Part shown: piece after piece, positions 45,060 through 56,302 of the stretch | How the letters are laid out: each line of letters opens with the position of its first letter | How positions within the stretch are numbered: position 1 is the first letter of the stretch | Assembly: GCA_008828725.1 (NCBI GenBank) | Contig: MEHQ01001452.1 | Coordinates: 62,001 to 126,000 of the forward strand | Length of the DNA: 64,000 nucleotides | Direction of reading: 5' to 3' | From: Saccharina japonica | Taxonomy: Eukaryota > Sar > Phaeophyceae > Laminariales > Laminariaceae | Made by a program: the position numbers and the translations under genes | Notes under the pieces: generated by a model | The model's input: the letters and a program-made list of their open reading frames with translations, nothing else | Told to the model about the DNA's origin: nothing | Database searches by the model: none

Positions 45060-47190
45060 CTAGTGTGCGTTGTACCTTGCTATCCTGTCCGCTGTTTCCC
45101 TCCTGCTCTCATCAACCGCGGTTACCTTACGACTGTTGCCCCCTCCCTTCCCATTATCTTGTGCATCCCCCGCAACGGATGCGTGGCGCTGTCGACTCAG
45201 TTCCGCCTCGTCCTTGTGCCACTGAACCATGAACCGTTCACCCGCTTTGAGGACCCCCCTGTACCACTTGCCCACCTTAGTTGCTGCAACCGTCCACACT
45301 GCGGTCTCTACTCCAAACACCAACGGGACCTGTGCCGTGGATTCCTTGGTGGCTCGAAACACCTTGAGGTCTTCAGCAAGGCAGTTCTGCCAGGTCTTTG
45401 GTTGTCCGCCCGGTCTGCGTCCCCCCCCACCCGTCATGGTCCCGAACACCACCCGACCGGGTAGTCGCCCCTTTGTTGCCGTGCCACGGCCCCCGCATAG
45501 AACAGCCGTTGTTTGCGGATCGTCGTTTCGACGCTCGCGCATCGTGTCTGCTTGAGAGCCTTTGCGTACGAGAGGGTCCTATAGTTGCCACACTGCCGAC
45601 GCTGGAAGCCAATGACACGCAGGAGGATTTGGTTGTGTACCGATCGGAGCCTGGCGAAGTGTTGTGCACTGAGGGTCCACGTCACACATCCGTATAGCAG
45701 GGTCTCAATCACCTCGGCCTTCAACATGCGGACTTCCAGACTAAGTGCAGCCGTCTTCGTGTCATACAACTCTGGTCCGAACCGTTTGAAGCACGCCCTC
45801 ATGAGACGGATCCGTCGTTCGATTTCGAGTGAGAGGTCAGCGTCTTCGTGGATAATGCCGCCGATGTATGAGAACTGGTTCGTCTGTCTATACCTCTGAC
45901 CAGCTGCTTCGATAACGAGCGGAGGGGGAGGGGGTGTCTGGTCCCGTGTTCGTAGAATCATCGTTTCCGTATTATTTTCCGAAACGGTGAGGCCTGCTGC
46001 TTCGAAGATAGTCACGATGACTGTCATCAGTTTAGCGAGACCCTCCGCAGACTTTGAGACAATTCCTGAATCATCAGCGTACAGCATACCCCATACTGCC
46101 CTTTGCACGCATGCCAATGGTACCTCTTTTCCAATCACTACATCCTCCTTGAGGTGAACCATATCCCTCATGATGTCTTCGTCTTCGCTGGAGCGTACGA
46201 CAACAACGTGTATTACAGCAGCGAAGAACACGTTGAACAGCAGCGCCGACAGCACGCAGCCTTGTCGTAGCCCCTGCGTGACATTTAACCAATCAGAGTG
46301 CTCACCATCGTCTGTGCGTACGCAAGCGGGCATGCCGTCGTGGAACTGGCGGATTAATGTAAGCACCTTGGTTGGTATGCCAACGCGCGTAAGTGCCTGC
46401 CACACCAGCTCTCGGTCGACATAGTCGTATGCTTTCTGCAGATAAAAAAAGCACATGTATAAAGGGATTTTCCTATCTAGTCCAAGTTGTTGTAATCGTC
46501 GCACGACGAACAGCATGTCGACTGTTGATCGTGTACGACGAAAACCGCACTGCTCCTCAGGGAGTATGCCTCGGTCCTCGCAGTAGTTGCTAATACGGGA
46601 TGCGACAAATTTTAACAACACTTTTCCTGCATGGGCAACAAGCGAACTCCCTCTGTAGTTGTTGCAATCAGTTCGGTCCTTCTTTTTGTAAAGTACCTTG
46701 ATGATCGTGTCTTTCCACTGCTGGGGGACTTCACCCGTTATCCAAACATTGACAAGGATGTGGTGAAGGCATTGGAGGAAATCGGGGTGATCAATGTTTA
46801 GTTGCTCGGCGGGCAGGTCATCTGGTCCTACCGCTTTCCAGTTCGGCATCGTCTTGATGGCTCCCATCATTTCGTCCACAGATGGCTCGTCGTCCAGAGA
46901 TTTTTCAAGCGATCGTGATGGCACTGAGTCGATGATAGTGGGATCAAGTTTCAGCGATTTCGTGTTCAAGAGTTTGTGGAAGGCCCGCATCCACCGTTCA
47001 CGAATTCGCACTTTATCCCGTAGCAGCGTGCCATCCTCGTCTCTAATGAACTGCTCGTTTCGCACTTTCTTGCCCTCCAACCCTACAGTACCCTTCAGGT
47101 GTTTGCAAACGCCTTGCTGGTCATTATCGGCTAGGAGTCTCTCGGTTTCGGATAGGTACTCTTTTTAATACGCAAGTACTCCTACGGCAA
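45060..47190 (-). pseudogene. LINE reverse transcriptase, broken
   Basis: The minus-strand frame resembles the ORF at 61466-64000 from its residue 500 or so onward: WKA-GPDDLPAE, IIKVLYKK-DR--CNNYRG, PEEQCGFR-TRSTV, GLRQGCVLS and LYADD (46070-46081). Four lesions are visible. It is 5'-truncated, so it lacks the endonuclease. It has an in-frame TAA at 47165-47167. A Tyr codon (46442-46444) replaces the catalytic Asp of motif A. A frameshift near 45480 moves the C-terminal part into another frame (to 45060). The C-terminal part contains FGVETAVW and ELSRQRHAS. It cannot encode an active enzyme. Confidence 0.9.
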
Positions 47191-47668
47191 TCACCTCCTG
47201 CAGATTCGCACACGCGGTACTACTGTATAGTTCACGGCTTGCCCCGCATTCTGTTACATGCATGTTTGTTCCAGTGGTTTGTCCGTATATGTTTGAAGTG
47301 TGTAAATGATACTATGGGGACACCATCTGGCTGTTGAACGTTTTGCAGCCCACCATCCCCCCCGTAGGTATTCCGTTAGTGAAACGAGCACCTTTTTAGG
47401 TAACCTAACACACCAAATTGGCGTTTTCAACTGTTTGGTGCATGTGAACGATCCATTTTCACGAGAGTATATATTGTTTCTATGTTCCTAAATGTTGTCC
47501 AACTATGTTCACGCTGACCCTGGCCAGTCTCCATTCAAGGTTGGACGTAGCATGGTCTGGTAGTTCATCAGTTCAGGTTATCACAGCGCCGTCGAACTGT
47601 CTCTTTGCTCTCTGTGTTTTTCCCCCTGGGCTGCCACAGGAAGAGCACCAAACCAACGTTTAGCGACA

Positions 47669-49141
47669 ATGAGACATTGCTCTCATGACTCTTGCACGAA
47701 ACAAGCATCCTTCAATTTCGAGGGAAGCGATACGGAGGTGTACTGCGAACAACATGCTGACTACGGCATGGTGGACGTCATCACCACGCGATGCTACCTC
47801 GACACCTGCACGAGGAGACCGAGCTGCAATGTGGATGGTTGCAAGACGGAGATATACTGCAAGAATCATGCTCACGATGGCATGATGAGCGCCGTTAGCA
47901 AGCCCGGCCCGCCTGACGTTTGCATGACAATACCGAACTTCAAGTTTGAGGGTAGCATGGCAGGTATGTACCGCAAACCACATGCTGAGAAGGTACTGGT
48001 GGACGTCCTTAGCAAGCGTCGCTTCGATGACTCATTCCCGAAGGCAGCCAGCGTTAATGTGAAGGGCAGCAGGACAAGGCAGCCCTGCAGGCAAGATGCC
48101 GACGAGGGCATGGTAAGCCGCTCTTACAGACGTTGCTTGCACGATTCCTGCAAGTTGAGACCGCACTTCAATGTCGAGGGTAGCAAGACACCAACGTACT
48201 GCAGCCAGCATGCTGAGGAGGGCATGGTGAACGTCTGTAGCAAACGCTGCTTGCACCACTCCTGCACGTTGAGCCCGAGCTTCAATGTCGAGGGTAGCAA
48301 AACAGGCTTGTTCTGCAGTAAACATGCTGAGGAAGGCATGGTTGCCGTCTGTAAAAAGCGTTGCTTGCACGACTCCTGCACGGTGAAGCCGAGCTACAAT
48401 GTCGAGGGTAGCAGAACAGGAGTGTTTTGCAGCCAACATGCTGAGGAGGGCATGGTGAACGTCTGTAGCAAACGTTGCTTGCAAGACTCCTGCACATTAA
48501 GCCCGAAGTTCAATGTCGAGGGTAGCAGGACAGGCTTGTTCTGCAGTCAACATGCTGAGGAAGGCATGGTGGACGTCTGTAGCAAACGTTGCTTGCACGA
48601 GTCCTGCACGGTGAGGCCGAGCTTCAATGTCGAGGGTAGCAGGACAGGCTTGTACTGCAGGCAACATGCTGGACAGAGCATGGTGGACGTCAAAAACAAA
48701 CGGTGTTTGCGTGAATCGTGCACAAAGGGATCAACATTTAACTTCGAGAGCAGCAAGACGGGTGTGTACTGCAGGCAACATGCTGAGAAAGGCATGGTGC
48801 ATGTTGTTTACAAGCGTTGCTCGCACGGCTCTTGCAACAAACGGCCGGCGTGGGGTGTACTGACCGAAGGTGTGGCCACCGCTTGCGCTCAGCATAAGAT
48901 CGATATTTCGGGTGGTCAGGTGATCAACTTCACAATGCCCTGCAAGGTAGCGGGATGTAGGAGAGCGTCTCGGTGGGGGCTGGAGGGGTGCCAGCCCCGC
49001 TACTGCGCTGATCACGGCCCCACCCAGGGCGGCCCCGTCTGCACTGTGCAGACTGGTCGCGGTAAGAACCCTTGTCGTAGTCCATCGTACCGTGCAGTAA
49101 GGACCACCTCGTACCACGTGAAGACTGAGTGTGTGTTTTGA
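47669..49141 (+). CDS. EsV-1-7 repeat protein, unit 3 (490 aa)
   Basis: The longest of the three paralogues, with 12 EsV-1-7 units. Repeat 1 is intact. Unlike its paralogues, repeat 2 keeps both first Cys residues. Repeat 3 has Gly for its first Cys and Arg for its third. Repeat 4 lacks its first two Cys and its His. Repeats 5-10 are regular, one more than in units 1 and 2, and the last two form the divergent C-terminal pair. The extra unit lies in the highly similar repeat 5-9 stretch and is best explained by an internal 114-bp duplication. The ATG lies in the shared CGACAATGAG context. The gene sits 450 bp downstream of the dead LINE, which has displaced its more distal upstream region. Cys/His spacing suggests metal binding; precise role unknown. 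Confidence 0.9.
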   Translation: MRHCSHDSCTKQASFNFEGSDTEVYCEQHADYGMVDVITTRCYLDTCTRRPSCNVDGCKTEIYCKNHAHDGMMSAVSKPGPPDVCMTIPNFKFEGSMAGMYRKPHAEKVLVDVLSKRRFDDSFPKAASVNVKGSRTRQPCRQDADEGMVSRSYRRCLHDSCKLRPHFNVEGSKTPTYCSQHAEEGMVNVCSKRCLHHSCTLSPSFNVEGSKTGLFCSKHAEEGMVAVCKKRCLHDSCTVKPSYNVEGSRTGVFCSQHAEEGMVNVCSKRCLQDSCTLSPKFNVEGSRTGLFCSQHAEEGMVDVCSKRCLHESCTVRPSFNVEGSRTGLYCRQHAGQSMVDVKNKRCLRESCTKGSTFNFESSKTGVYCRQHAEKGMVHVVYKRCSHGSCNKRPAWGVLTEGVATACAQHKIDISGGQVINFTMPCKVAGCRRASRWGLEGCQPRYCADHGPTQGGPVCTVQTGRGKNPCRSPSYRAVRTTSYHVKTECVF

Positions 49142-49677
49142 CACCTTGCGCATGGAACTGGATGATTTTCGTGTTGACAGTTTTATTTCCTCTGAAGTCA
49201 TTGGATTCAGCGGCATATCGTCCAGCCTTCGCAAGGGGTCTGGAGGGGTTGCCATGGCGTCTGACCTATGGAAGTCAATGGAACAAGGTACGTAGCCTAC
49301 CGCAACCATACGGTACACTGCTTCCCCTAACCTGATGTCCACAGAGGCAAGTTTGCAAACATATGTAGGTCTAGGCAGAAGACCATTGGCGGCGGTTTAG
49401 CGTTCGCCAGTGCGTGTGGCTTAGTCAGGGGTAATCGACAGTGTTACAATCAGGCATTTCCGTCTTGAAAGAGGTGTTTGGCAAACAGCAGACCGTCGTT
49501 CGAAGTGATGAATCGGGTTTGGCTGCCCTGGTGCGTCACAACCTATTCATTTAACGTTATGGCGTGCAAGACACTGATGGAAGTTGAACCGATTTGGTAG
49601 TCCAGCGTTAAAATTCCCATAGCCGGATCATGATTAAGCCGGCCGGAGTTGAATTACGAGTTGGTTCACTGCAGATA
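49142..49677. other. Conserved 3' flank of gene 3
   Basis: Collinear with 9302-9860 and 26999-27550. The plus-strand frame seen in unit 2 (27298-27543) is broken here by stops. Confidence 0.4.
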
Positions 49678-50385
49678 CGAGCTGGTCCAGCTGTAATCGC
49701 GAGGCAGTACTCGCCGGCGTTTTCCCAACTCAGTTTTGCGAATTTCGAACTGAAATTTTGTGTAGAGCTTCCTATGAGCATAACGAAGCGATTGCCTGGG
49801 GCTCCATTTTGTTTTGCTGAAGACGGGCAAAATTATGGCCGTTTCAAGAAAAACCACGTCGGCATTTTGGCAAAAAATTACCGGAAAAAAAAGTCGAAAA
49901 AAAATGGAGCCCCAGGTAGAGTGTCGACAAGAACGATGCGAATCACGTGTACAAAAAATCAGACAAAAAATCGATAAATTCAGCTGGGAAATCGGGATTT
50001 TGGGTCGTCCGTCGTAATATCTTAACTTTGTATGGCGGATCATGTGCACCTCATATCTCTTGATAGACAACGAATTAGACGATGGGGAGGATATCCATCG
50101 TTTCTCCATGCCTCAAGGAATGTTCACACCGTGAATCAGCGTCATCCGCCGTGCAGTTTTTTCGGCGATTCGTATGGACCGCAGTATGGAGATATCCCCG
50201 TGCGCGACGGGATTTATTCGATATGGCATTTCTCGACGAATTTTTCTCGGATTCCAAAAATTCTAGCATGTGCAAACGCGCTGCAAGCTCAGAAACCATG
50301 GTGCAAAATTAGGAGCTAAAATATGCAAAAATGAGTGCAAAACGTCCGATCGAATGAGTATCTGTTTTATGGCTGGACCAGCTCG
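49678..50385. mobile_element. TA-flanked TIR element, 708 bp
   Basis: Ends CGAGCTGGTCCAGC and its exact complement GCTGGACCAGCTCG, with TA on both sides (49676-49677, 50386-50387). Units 1 and 2 read GCAGGTAGGGAAATCC straight through (about 9838, 27537). It contains a second internal inverted pair (CTGGGGCTCCATTTT near 49797 and AAAATGGAGCCCCAG near 49901). The frames inside are short, with no DDE motif. The TA target suggests a Tc1/mariner-type mobiliser, but the ends differ from the 25205 family. Confidence 0.8.
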
Positions 50386-50387
50386 TA

Positions 50388-53369
50388 GGGAAATCCCAAA
50401 AACCTTTCCCGTAGGTTCAACATCCGTAGACGTACACGCGTACATCTCGTGTCGTGGCTGTTTTCAAGTGATTTGCAGTACGTTACATGCAATGGAGCGC
50501 CCTTTGTTGGATACAAAAAGTCGTTTCCTCGCAGGGCATGGGCGTTGGGCAGTGGGAACTCGTCGGTTAAAGGCAGTATGCAGTAGTCGTAGGTTCTTGG
50601 CGGATGCCGTTACTGTGTAAGTGTACTACATTATAACATATGCTTTTGTTTTCTGTTTACAAACTTCACGCTGCACCTATATGTCCATCAGTCGATCCAG
50701 CTGTATGCCACACGGCCGCACGGTGCGACATTTCACTAAACGCAATTTCGCCGCTAGGCGTTCTTTGTGGTGAAGCAATAGTCGCTGACGTCAATTGGTT
50801 CTGCTGTACATTTTGGTGCATAAACCTACAAAAGCAACAAACATCATTTCTTGCCCACCACATGTTGCCTATTATTTCGTTACTTATTTCAAGGGTTGAT
50901 GTTATTGAGCTCATTGCCACTTGGCCTGTAACCTAGTATACCCGTTTCCTGTTCTCTGTGGAGACGATGCCGACCCTGAACGTCTTTGACTGCACGGCCG
51001 CCACTGGTTATCCATGCTCACGTTCAGCCTCTGAATTTTCGAAGTGCAATATTGCGAATAATAGTTGTTTCAAGGAATGTTGAGCGTCATTGTCGTCAAG
51101 GTTCCGTGTTTCTGGGTTTACTCGTGTTCCGTGGACGTTATTGTGCCCCTTTCAATCTGGTGGAAAACCGGGTCCGGCTTTGTTCGAGGCTTCTAAGTGG
51201 AAACACCCTACATTTTCGATCATCCTGAACTCATAGACAGTCGTAAAGGTGTGCTCGACGAGGCAGATGAGAAACAGCACAACATCACACAGGCTGCGCC
51301 AAATGAGCTGGAAGTTGGCGAGGGTTGGTAACATGATGAGCGATACCCAACATCTCGGCGGTGGCGTCAGCGGGTTTCGTCGTGTATCGTTTGTGTGGAC
51401 AAAAGCGCAGGTTCAGGGTTTCTGAGTGCAGTCGGACACACACGCACACTTCTAGAATGCCCGTCGGCGAAACCTTTACAAGCTAAGCGTCTAAAGGAGC
51501 AGGAGTTGCTGTAGATATATTGGACCAGCATGGTTCCGAAGTGGGAACAGGGTGCCAGTTGAGCCTCTGGCCGCTCCTGCGGAGGGAATATTGGATTTGT
51601 GCGCCACCACGGAGTGGGGGCATGCCAAATGGAATAATCTCACTGCGGAGTCAAAGTACCAAATGGCAACGGGTTGCCAGGTTATATAATAATACGTGCA
51701 AACCCACAGAGCCCAGCACGTACTCGCGAGTTATTGGTCGCTGGTTTCGTTGGCACTTGTGCTTCACGCGTCAAAAAGCCTGCTATGTATACCTCATGTG
51801 CACTGTTCAGGTACCGCCATGGACCTATCTACGTACGTGCAGTGATACTTTGTATATGGTAAGTACCCGTATTCAAAAATAAGAGGGTATTGTTGTATAC
51901 CAGGTGTGGCGCAGAAAAGGTTCTACCTACAGTAGTACAACCAGTGGCTAACAATTCAATTGCCGCCTGGGTTCGTTTTACTAGGGTCGTGAGTAGTACA
52001 CGTGACTTCCTCTCCCTCTAGAACTTGATCTGCATACTTGGCGTGCTAGGTATATCCAACACGACAATGAGACTAGTTAATACTGCTGTAGTACTACAAC
52101 AAAATAACTCTTTTTTTTTGTTATTTCGTTCTCGTACGTATGTATCCCGGAGACTCCAAACGCTGCTTCCTGATCTAAACGCACAACAGTGCCCTTTGAA
52201 AAACAGGGAGTAGGGTACCCAGTGTTCTGCACTACCTCCACTGCTAGGTACTGCTAAGAGCGTAGTTGTTGCTGCTGTACTCGTGCAATGTTGTAGTAAG
52301 ACGCGCGAGCGAGAAGCGCGAGCGTTTTTATTCGGTTTGCCATAGAAAAAGGCTCTTTGTAACCCATCGTACGACGGTGGGTGGCTTGTTTTAGTTTTTC
52401 TGGAGTCTGATGTATGTCTGTGTGTGCAATTCAACATTGTTTTCGACGACTTTAGTCCACCGCGATAAACGTACACGACACCAATGCCAGTCCCGACGGT
52501 CTATGTGCACGCAAACATACTAACGGACCCTTTACGTGCAGGTTTGGTTGTAAGATGTTCAGAGTTGGCCCTACCAGGGGCGGCGACGTGCAGTTTCAGA
52601 GGCGCATGGCTGGGCCATATTTCAGAATTATTTCGAAAATCAAAATATTTTACGAATAACCTGGAATAACTGGTAACGTTTTTAGTTTTTTTATTTATAT
52701 CAAACGAAAACCCAGACTCTTCGAGTGGGCATAATGTGTCTGACCACAGCAACGCTTGGACTGTGTCCCTAAGGCATGCTGCAGGTGACATTGTCAGGTC
52801 CAGGGGTAAAATTAGGGGGTGGGACTTTGCGCAGTTGCGCCTTTTCATCAGAAATCGGCGCAGCGCACCACAAAAACATGTAAACGCGAGGCTTGCCGTT
52901 TTCGACACTTGCACCGTTTTTTATACGTATCATAGCCGAAATAATGTGCCGGTCTATTTCACCGAAGGCGTTTTTCGCCGCAGTCGAAAAACTGTTGGGG
53001 CCATTTTTTTTGTTACAGTTTCGACAATTTCATCCTGAATTTCTTTGTAGTTTTTCTTTTCGAGGGAACTAAGTTCAAACCTATGACGGTTTTCTTTGTC
53101 CGAGGGTTAAACATGGCTTCAAAGACTCGCAAATACACAGGAATACGTGGTTTCAATTATTCCAATTGTTATCTATGTATTTAGTGTAAAAAAACGCTCA
53201 CGAGTATCCCCGTGATAATAATGTCTGTTTAGTTTATTTGTTCTTCGCAAGACGAGCGAATGAGACGCACATTTTGAGTACTTTTTGCGCCCGGCTGCCG
53301 GGGGGGGGGGGGCACTTCGCCTCCGGCTCGTGGTGCAAGGTTGTTAAATTGGAAGAATATTGAGTGTTT
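50388..53369. other. Conserved flank of unit 3 with unit-specific insertion
   Basis: Collinear with 9850-12520 of unit 1, including the minus-strand ORF region at 51152-51431. From about 52800 to 53330 the sequence is specific to unit 3, with no recognised gene and a run of about a dozen G near 53300. Confidence 0.4.
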
Positions 53370-54115
53370 TCTTCCATAGAAGTAAAATTTGGAAGCGAGG
53401 GCGTCCTGGCTCCCACTTGGTACACCCTCCGACCCAAAGCGGGTCCATCCCGATTACCTAAAACGAGGACCAATTACTGATGGGATATTATAAACTGTGT
53501 AGTGCTCAGCGCGGAATCACACTAGGCCTGTCTAGTAGCGAAGTCCCTCGTCAAACGGAAACGTCGACGAAACCATGGAAGCGCTTTTACTTCGATGGAA
53601 GTAAATACGGTTTACTTTCATGAACCATTCCATATAATAATTCTATTTTTTCGCATAAACGGTTGTTCACTTTGATCGAAGTAAACGTTTTTTCAAGTAG
53701 ATGTACTTCCATGAAACTTTGACAGTGAAAAGCAACATCATGGGAGGGAACGTTTACGTTCATGGAAGTGAAAAAACGGTCATGGAAGTAACTGTCTACG
53801 TTCAGTTCATGAAAGTAATAAAAAGTTCATGGAACTTCCGAAGTGAAATTTACGTTCATGAAAGTGTTTTCAGTTTCATGTATGTACACATTTCACAACC
53901 AATGAAAGTAAAAAAATATTGTTTTGGGAAACAAATTAGTTCCAACAATTTGTCATGAAAGTGAAAAAAACAACCATAGAAGTAAAGGTTCACTTCGATT
54001 AAAGTTAAACTACTTCCATGGCAGTAATTCCATATACGTTTAATTTACTTACATTTACTTCCATGAAAGTGAGACAACTTTCATGCAGATACTTCCATGG
54101 AAGTAAAAAAAAATG
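53370..54115. repeat. Palindromic TTCCATGGAA array, unit 3
   Basis: Third copy of the palindromic array, with the same conserved core (GGTACACCCTCCGACCCAAA, about 53420) on its left side and the densest half-units on its right. Confidence 0.85.
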
Positions 54116-54679
54116 GAAAATACTTGGGTATACCTGATTTTGTCTACTTTGCCTGACTTCCACTTTTTTGTCGTTTTTAAGCCAATCAGAGGCCCTTCAT
54201 AGTTCCACTCTATGCCCCCTATACAAATGCCGACGAACGCGGAGATCCCCTCCTCCCTTCGCACCTCGCACCACACGTTACTCGAGCGACACACATATCT
54301 GCATGCATACCTCTGCCGAAATAATACGAGATAGAAAGCTCCCCCTTCAGGATTGTGGTTGACTTGGAATACCAGGGGTGTCGCAAGCTGAGAAGGGAGA
54401 ATACAGCAGCAGGCGTTCGTTCCGCGCGGCTACTCGTATACGTAGCCACCGGGCGGGCACAAAGAACATGAAAAAACCGTACTTTGCGTTGCAAGGAACG
54501 GCAGGTTCGTGGGGCGCGTGTTAAACTTGATTTTAGTATGTACCTCTTTTTGGCCCCGAACGGACCAGGTGTACCTGTTTTAGGCCGCTGCCCTTTTACG
54601 TTTGGCCACTGCATGCAGGTACTGAGGTCGCGCCTCTTAATAATAGCTATAAATAGAGCAATACCCAGTGTTTCGTATA
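54116..54679. other. Unit-3 stretch without a clear gene
   Basis: A short segment at about 54330-54400 resembles block i (GGGGTGTCGCAAGCTGAGAAG), and 54610-54675 aligns with unit 1 before the mariner-like insertion. No gene seen. Confidence 0.35.
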
Positions 54680-54779
54680 CACTACCGGCCCTCTCACAAG
54701 AAACCCCAAATCGGGCTCAGGCTGACTTTCTTATTCTGGGCGCGCGCGAAATCACTATTTCTTATGTTGCGTCTCCTAA

Positions 54780-54979
54780 GGGCCCATATTAACGAGTATA
54801 AAATAAATTAAATTTGGGAAAAATAAAAATAAAAATTCGCTCTTCATTGGTCAACACACGCACCAGCACCCCCCAAGATCCTAATCTTTGGTGCTGGTGC
54901 GCGTGCTGACCAATGAAGAGCGGATTTGAATATTTTTTTTTCCAAATTGATATTTTTTCTTCTTCGTTAACACAGGCCC
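54780..54979. mobile_element. Harbinger-like MITE, 200 bp, nested
   Basis: GGGCCCATATTAACGAG and GTTAACACAGGCCC ends with TAA on both sides (54777-54779, 54980-54982). It has the same long central hairpin (TTGGTCAACACACGCACCAG) as 20222-20430. Confidence 0.85.
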
Positions 54980-55123
54980 TAATGTTTTTCCTTGAGACGG
55001 CTTCCGTGGTACTGCACAGTCCCGAGTGATTGGTGGCCTGGGCCCAGGCCAGCCACAGGAAGGGGTCACTTTCTGAAAGCTTATGCACTGACTACTGACG
55101 CTGAGACCTATATTTATTTTCCA

Positions 55124-55438
55124 ACCCACAATATCGTAAGGACGTCAGGACCTGTGATTACACAAACACAACCATACATATAACCCCCCCCCCCCCCCCG
55201 CCCCATGCCCCCCCCCCACCCTCCTCTAAAAAACACTAACAACACATTACGTGATATAGATGTACACGATTACCTTGCCAAATATCATACTTACCTCCTC
55301 TCACTAAGAGGAATAAACACATACATGTGTGAACGACTTATTTAAATCAATAGTAATGTAGTACGTCACACAATAACAATAGTTAAGTATAAGTATCTGA
55401 TATTTAATCGGTAGAACTCTCAGCTGACGTATTTATAT
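55124..55438. repeat. Direct repeat with C tract, copy A
   Basis: Shares a start (CCCACAAT, then GGACCTGTGATTACAC), a long C run, GTGATATAGATGTAC, GAGGAATAAACAC and an end (CTGACGTATTTATA) with 55673-56232. The two copies are about 230 bp apart and could be LTRs of a very small element, but I see no primer-binding site or clear TG...CA ends. Confidence 0.65.
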
Positions 55439-55672
55439 TTGGGAACGCTATTGTTCCAAGGAACCTTCAGGTTTGATTTAGGTGCCACCTCGAGCCATAT
55501 CGAATACAACCTGGGCATCACAACAGCAGCTGAACATAAAAACAGCAACTCATTCCCCGAAAAAACACTTCCAACTTCATGAATAATACTTCATGAAATA
55601 CAACATATTAACAACCAAGCAATAACAAGAATTAAAACGTTAATATAAAGCAACAAAATATTACGTTCCCCA

Positions 55673-56232
55673 CCCACAATGTTGTAAGGATGTAAGGACC
55701 TGTGATTACACTAACACGACCATACGTAACCCCCCCTCCCCCCCGTGCTCCGTCTCGAAAGGGATGCGTGATCAATGGGTCAAATAACTAAGGCAAGCAA
55801 CAAATGAGTACGCCCCCACCTACCCCCCTATCCCCCTATCCCCCGCCCCCCTGTTTCCCCATCCCCATCCTCGTCTAACAACACATTTTGTGATATAGAT
55901 GTACTCGAATACTTTACCAAATATCATACTTGTCTCCTCTGTTCGGGTTATATAGTATCAGTGCGCAGAATGATCAATGGATACCCTTGTTACATTGTCC
56001 TGCTGACCCAGGTAGTATCCAGGGGAGTCACTGAACCATATCCTTAACGAGGAATAAACACACAACACGCGCGAACGGCTTATTATAAAATCGAGCAGTA
56101 ACTACCAGGTTCCTAGTACATCACGAAACCTACACCAATACCACAAATAACACATAGAACAAAAATTCTACGCAGCTCGCAAAGTTGAGTATCTCCTATC
56201 CAATCGGATGAACTCACGGCTGACGTATTTAT
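55673..56232. repeat. Direct repeat with C tract, copy B
   Basis: Longer partner of 55124-55438, with about 250 extra bases spread over its length. C-rich tracts lie at about 55731-55745 and 55813-55880. Confidence 0.65.
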
Positions 56233-56302
56233 AATAATTTTATTTAATTCATCATGCTGACTTTTTTGTGGGTTCCTTTCTTATGAGCGGGCCGGTACTG
56301 TA

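Larger units (their letters stand above)
43652..47212 (-). mobile_element. 5'-truncated LINE, dead
   Basis: Inserted between ATTAACAGT and GTACTACTG, which are adjacent in unit 1 (about 7578). On the minus strand it begins inside the coding region, runs through a reverse transcriptase and a C-terminal part, and then a 3' region with purine-rich tracts and a homopolymer. It ends in a short AC repeat at 43652-43661, which fits a LINE with a simple-repeat tail. Confidence 0.8.
54680..56300. mobile_element. Mariner-like element enlarged by nested insertions, 1.6 kb
   Basis: The outer ends CACTACCGGCCCTCTCACAA and (complement) CAGTACCGGCCCGCTCATAA match the 175-bp element at 25205, with TA on both sides (54678-54679, 56301-56302). 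Unit 1 has the single target TTGGTACATGCA near 13800. The interior holds a Harbinger-like MITE and a direct repeat pair. Confidence 0.85.
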
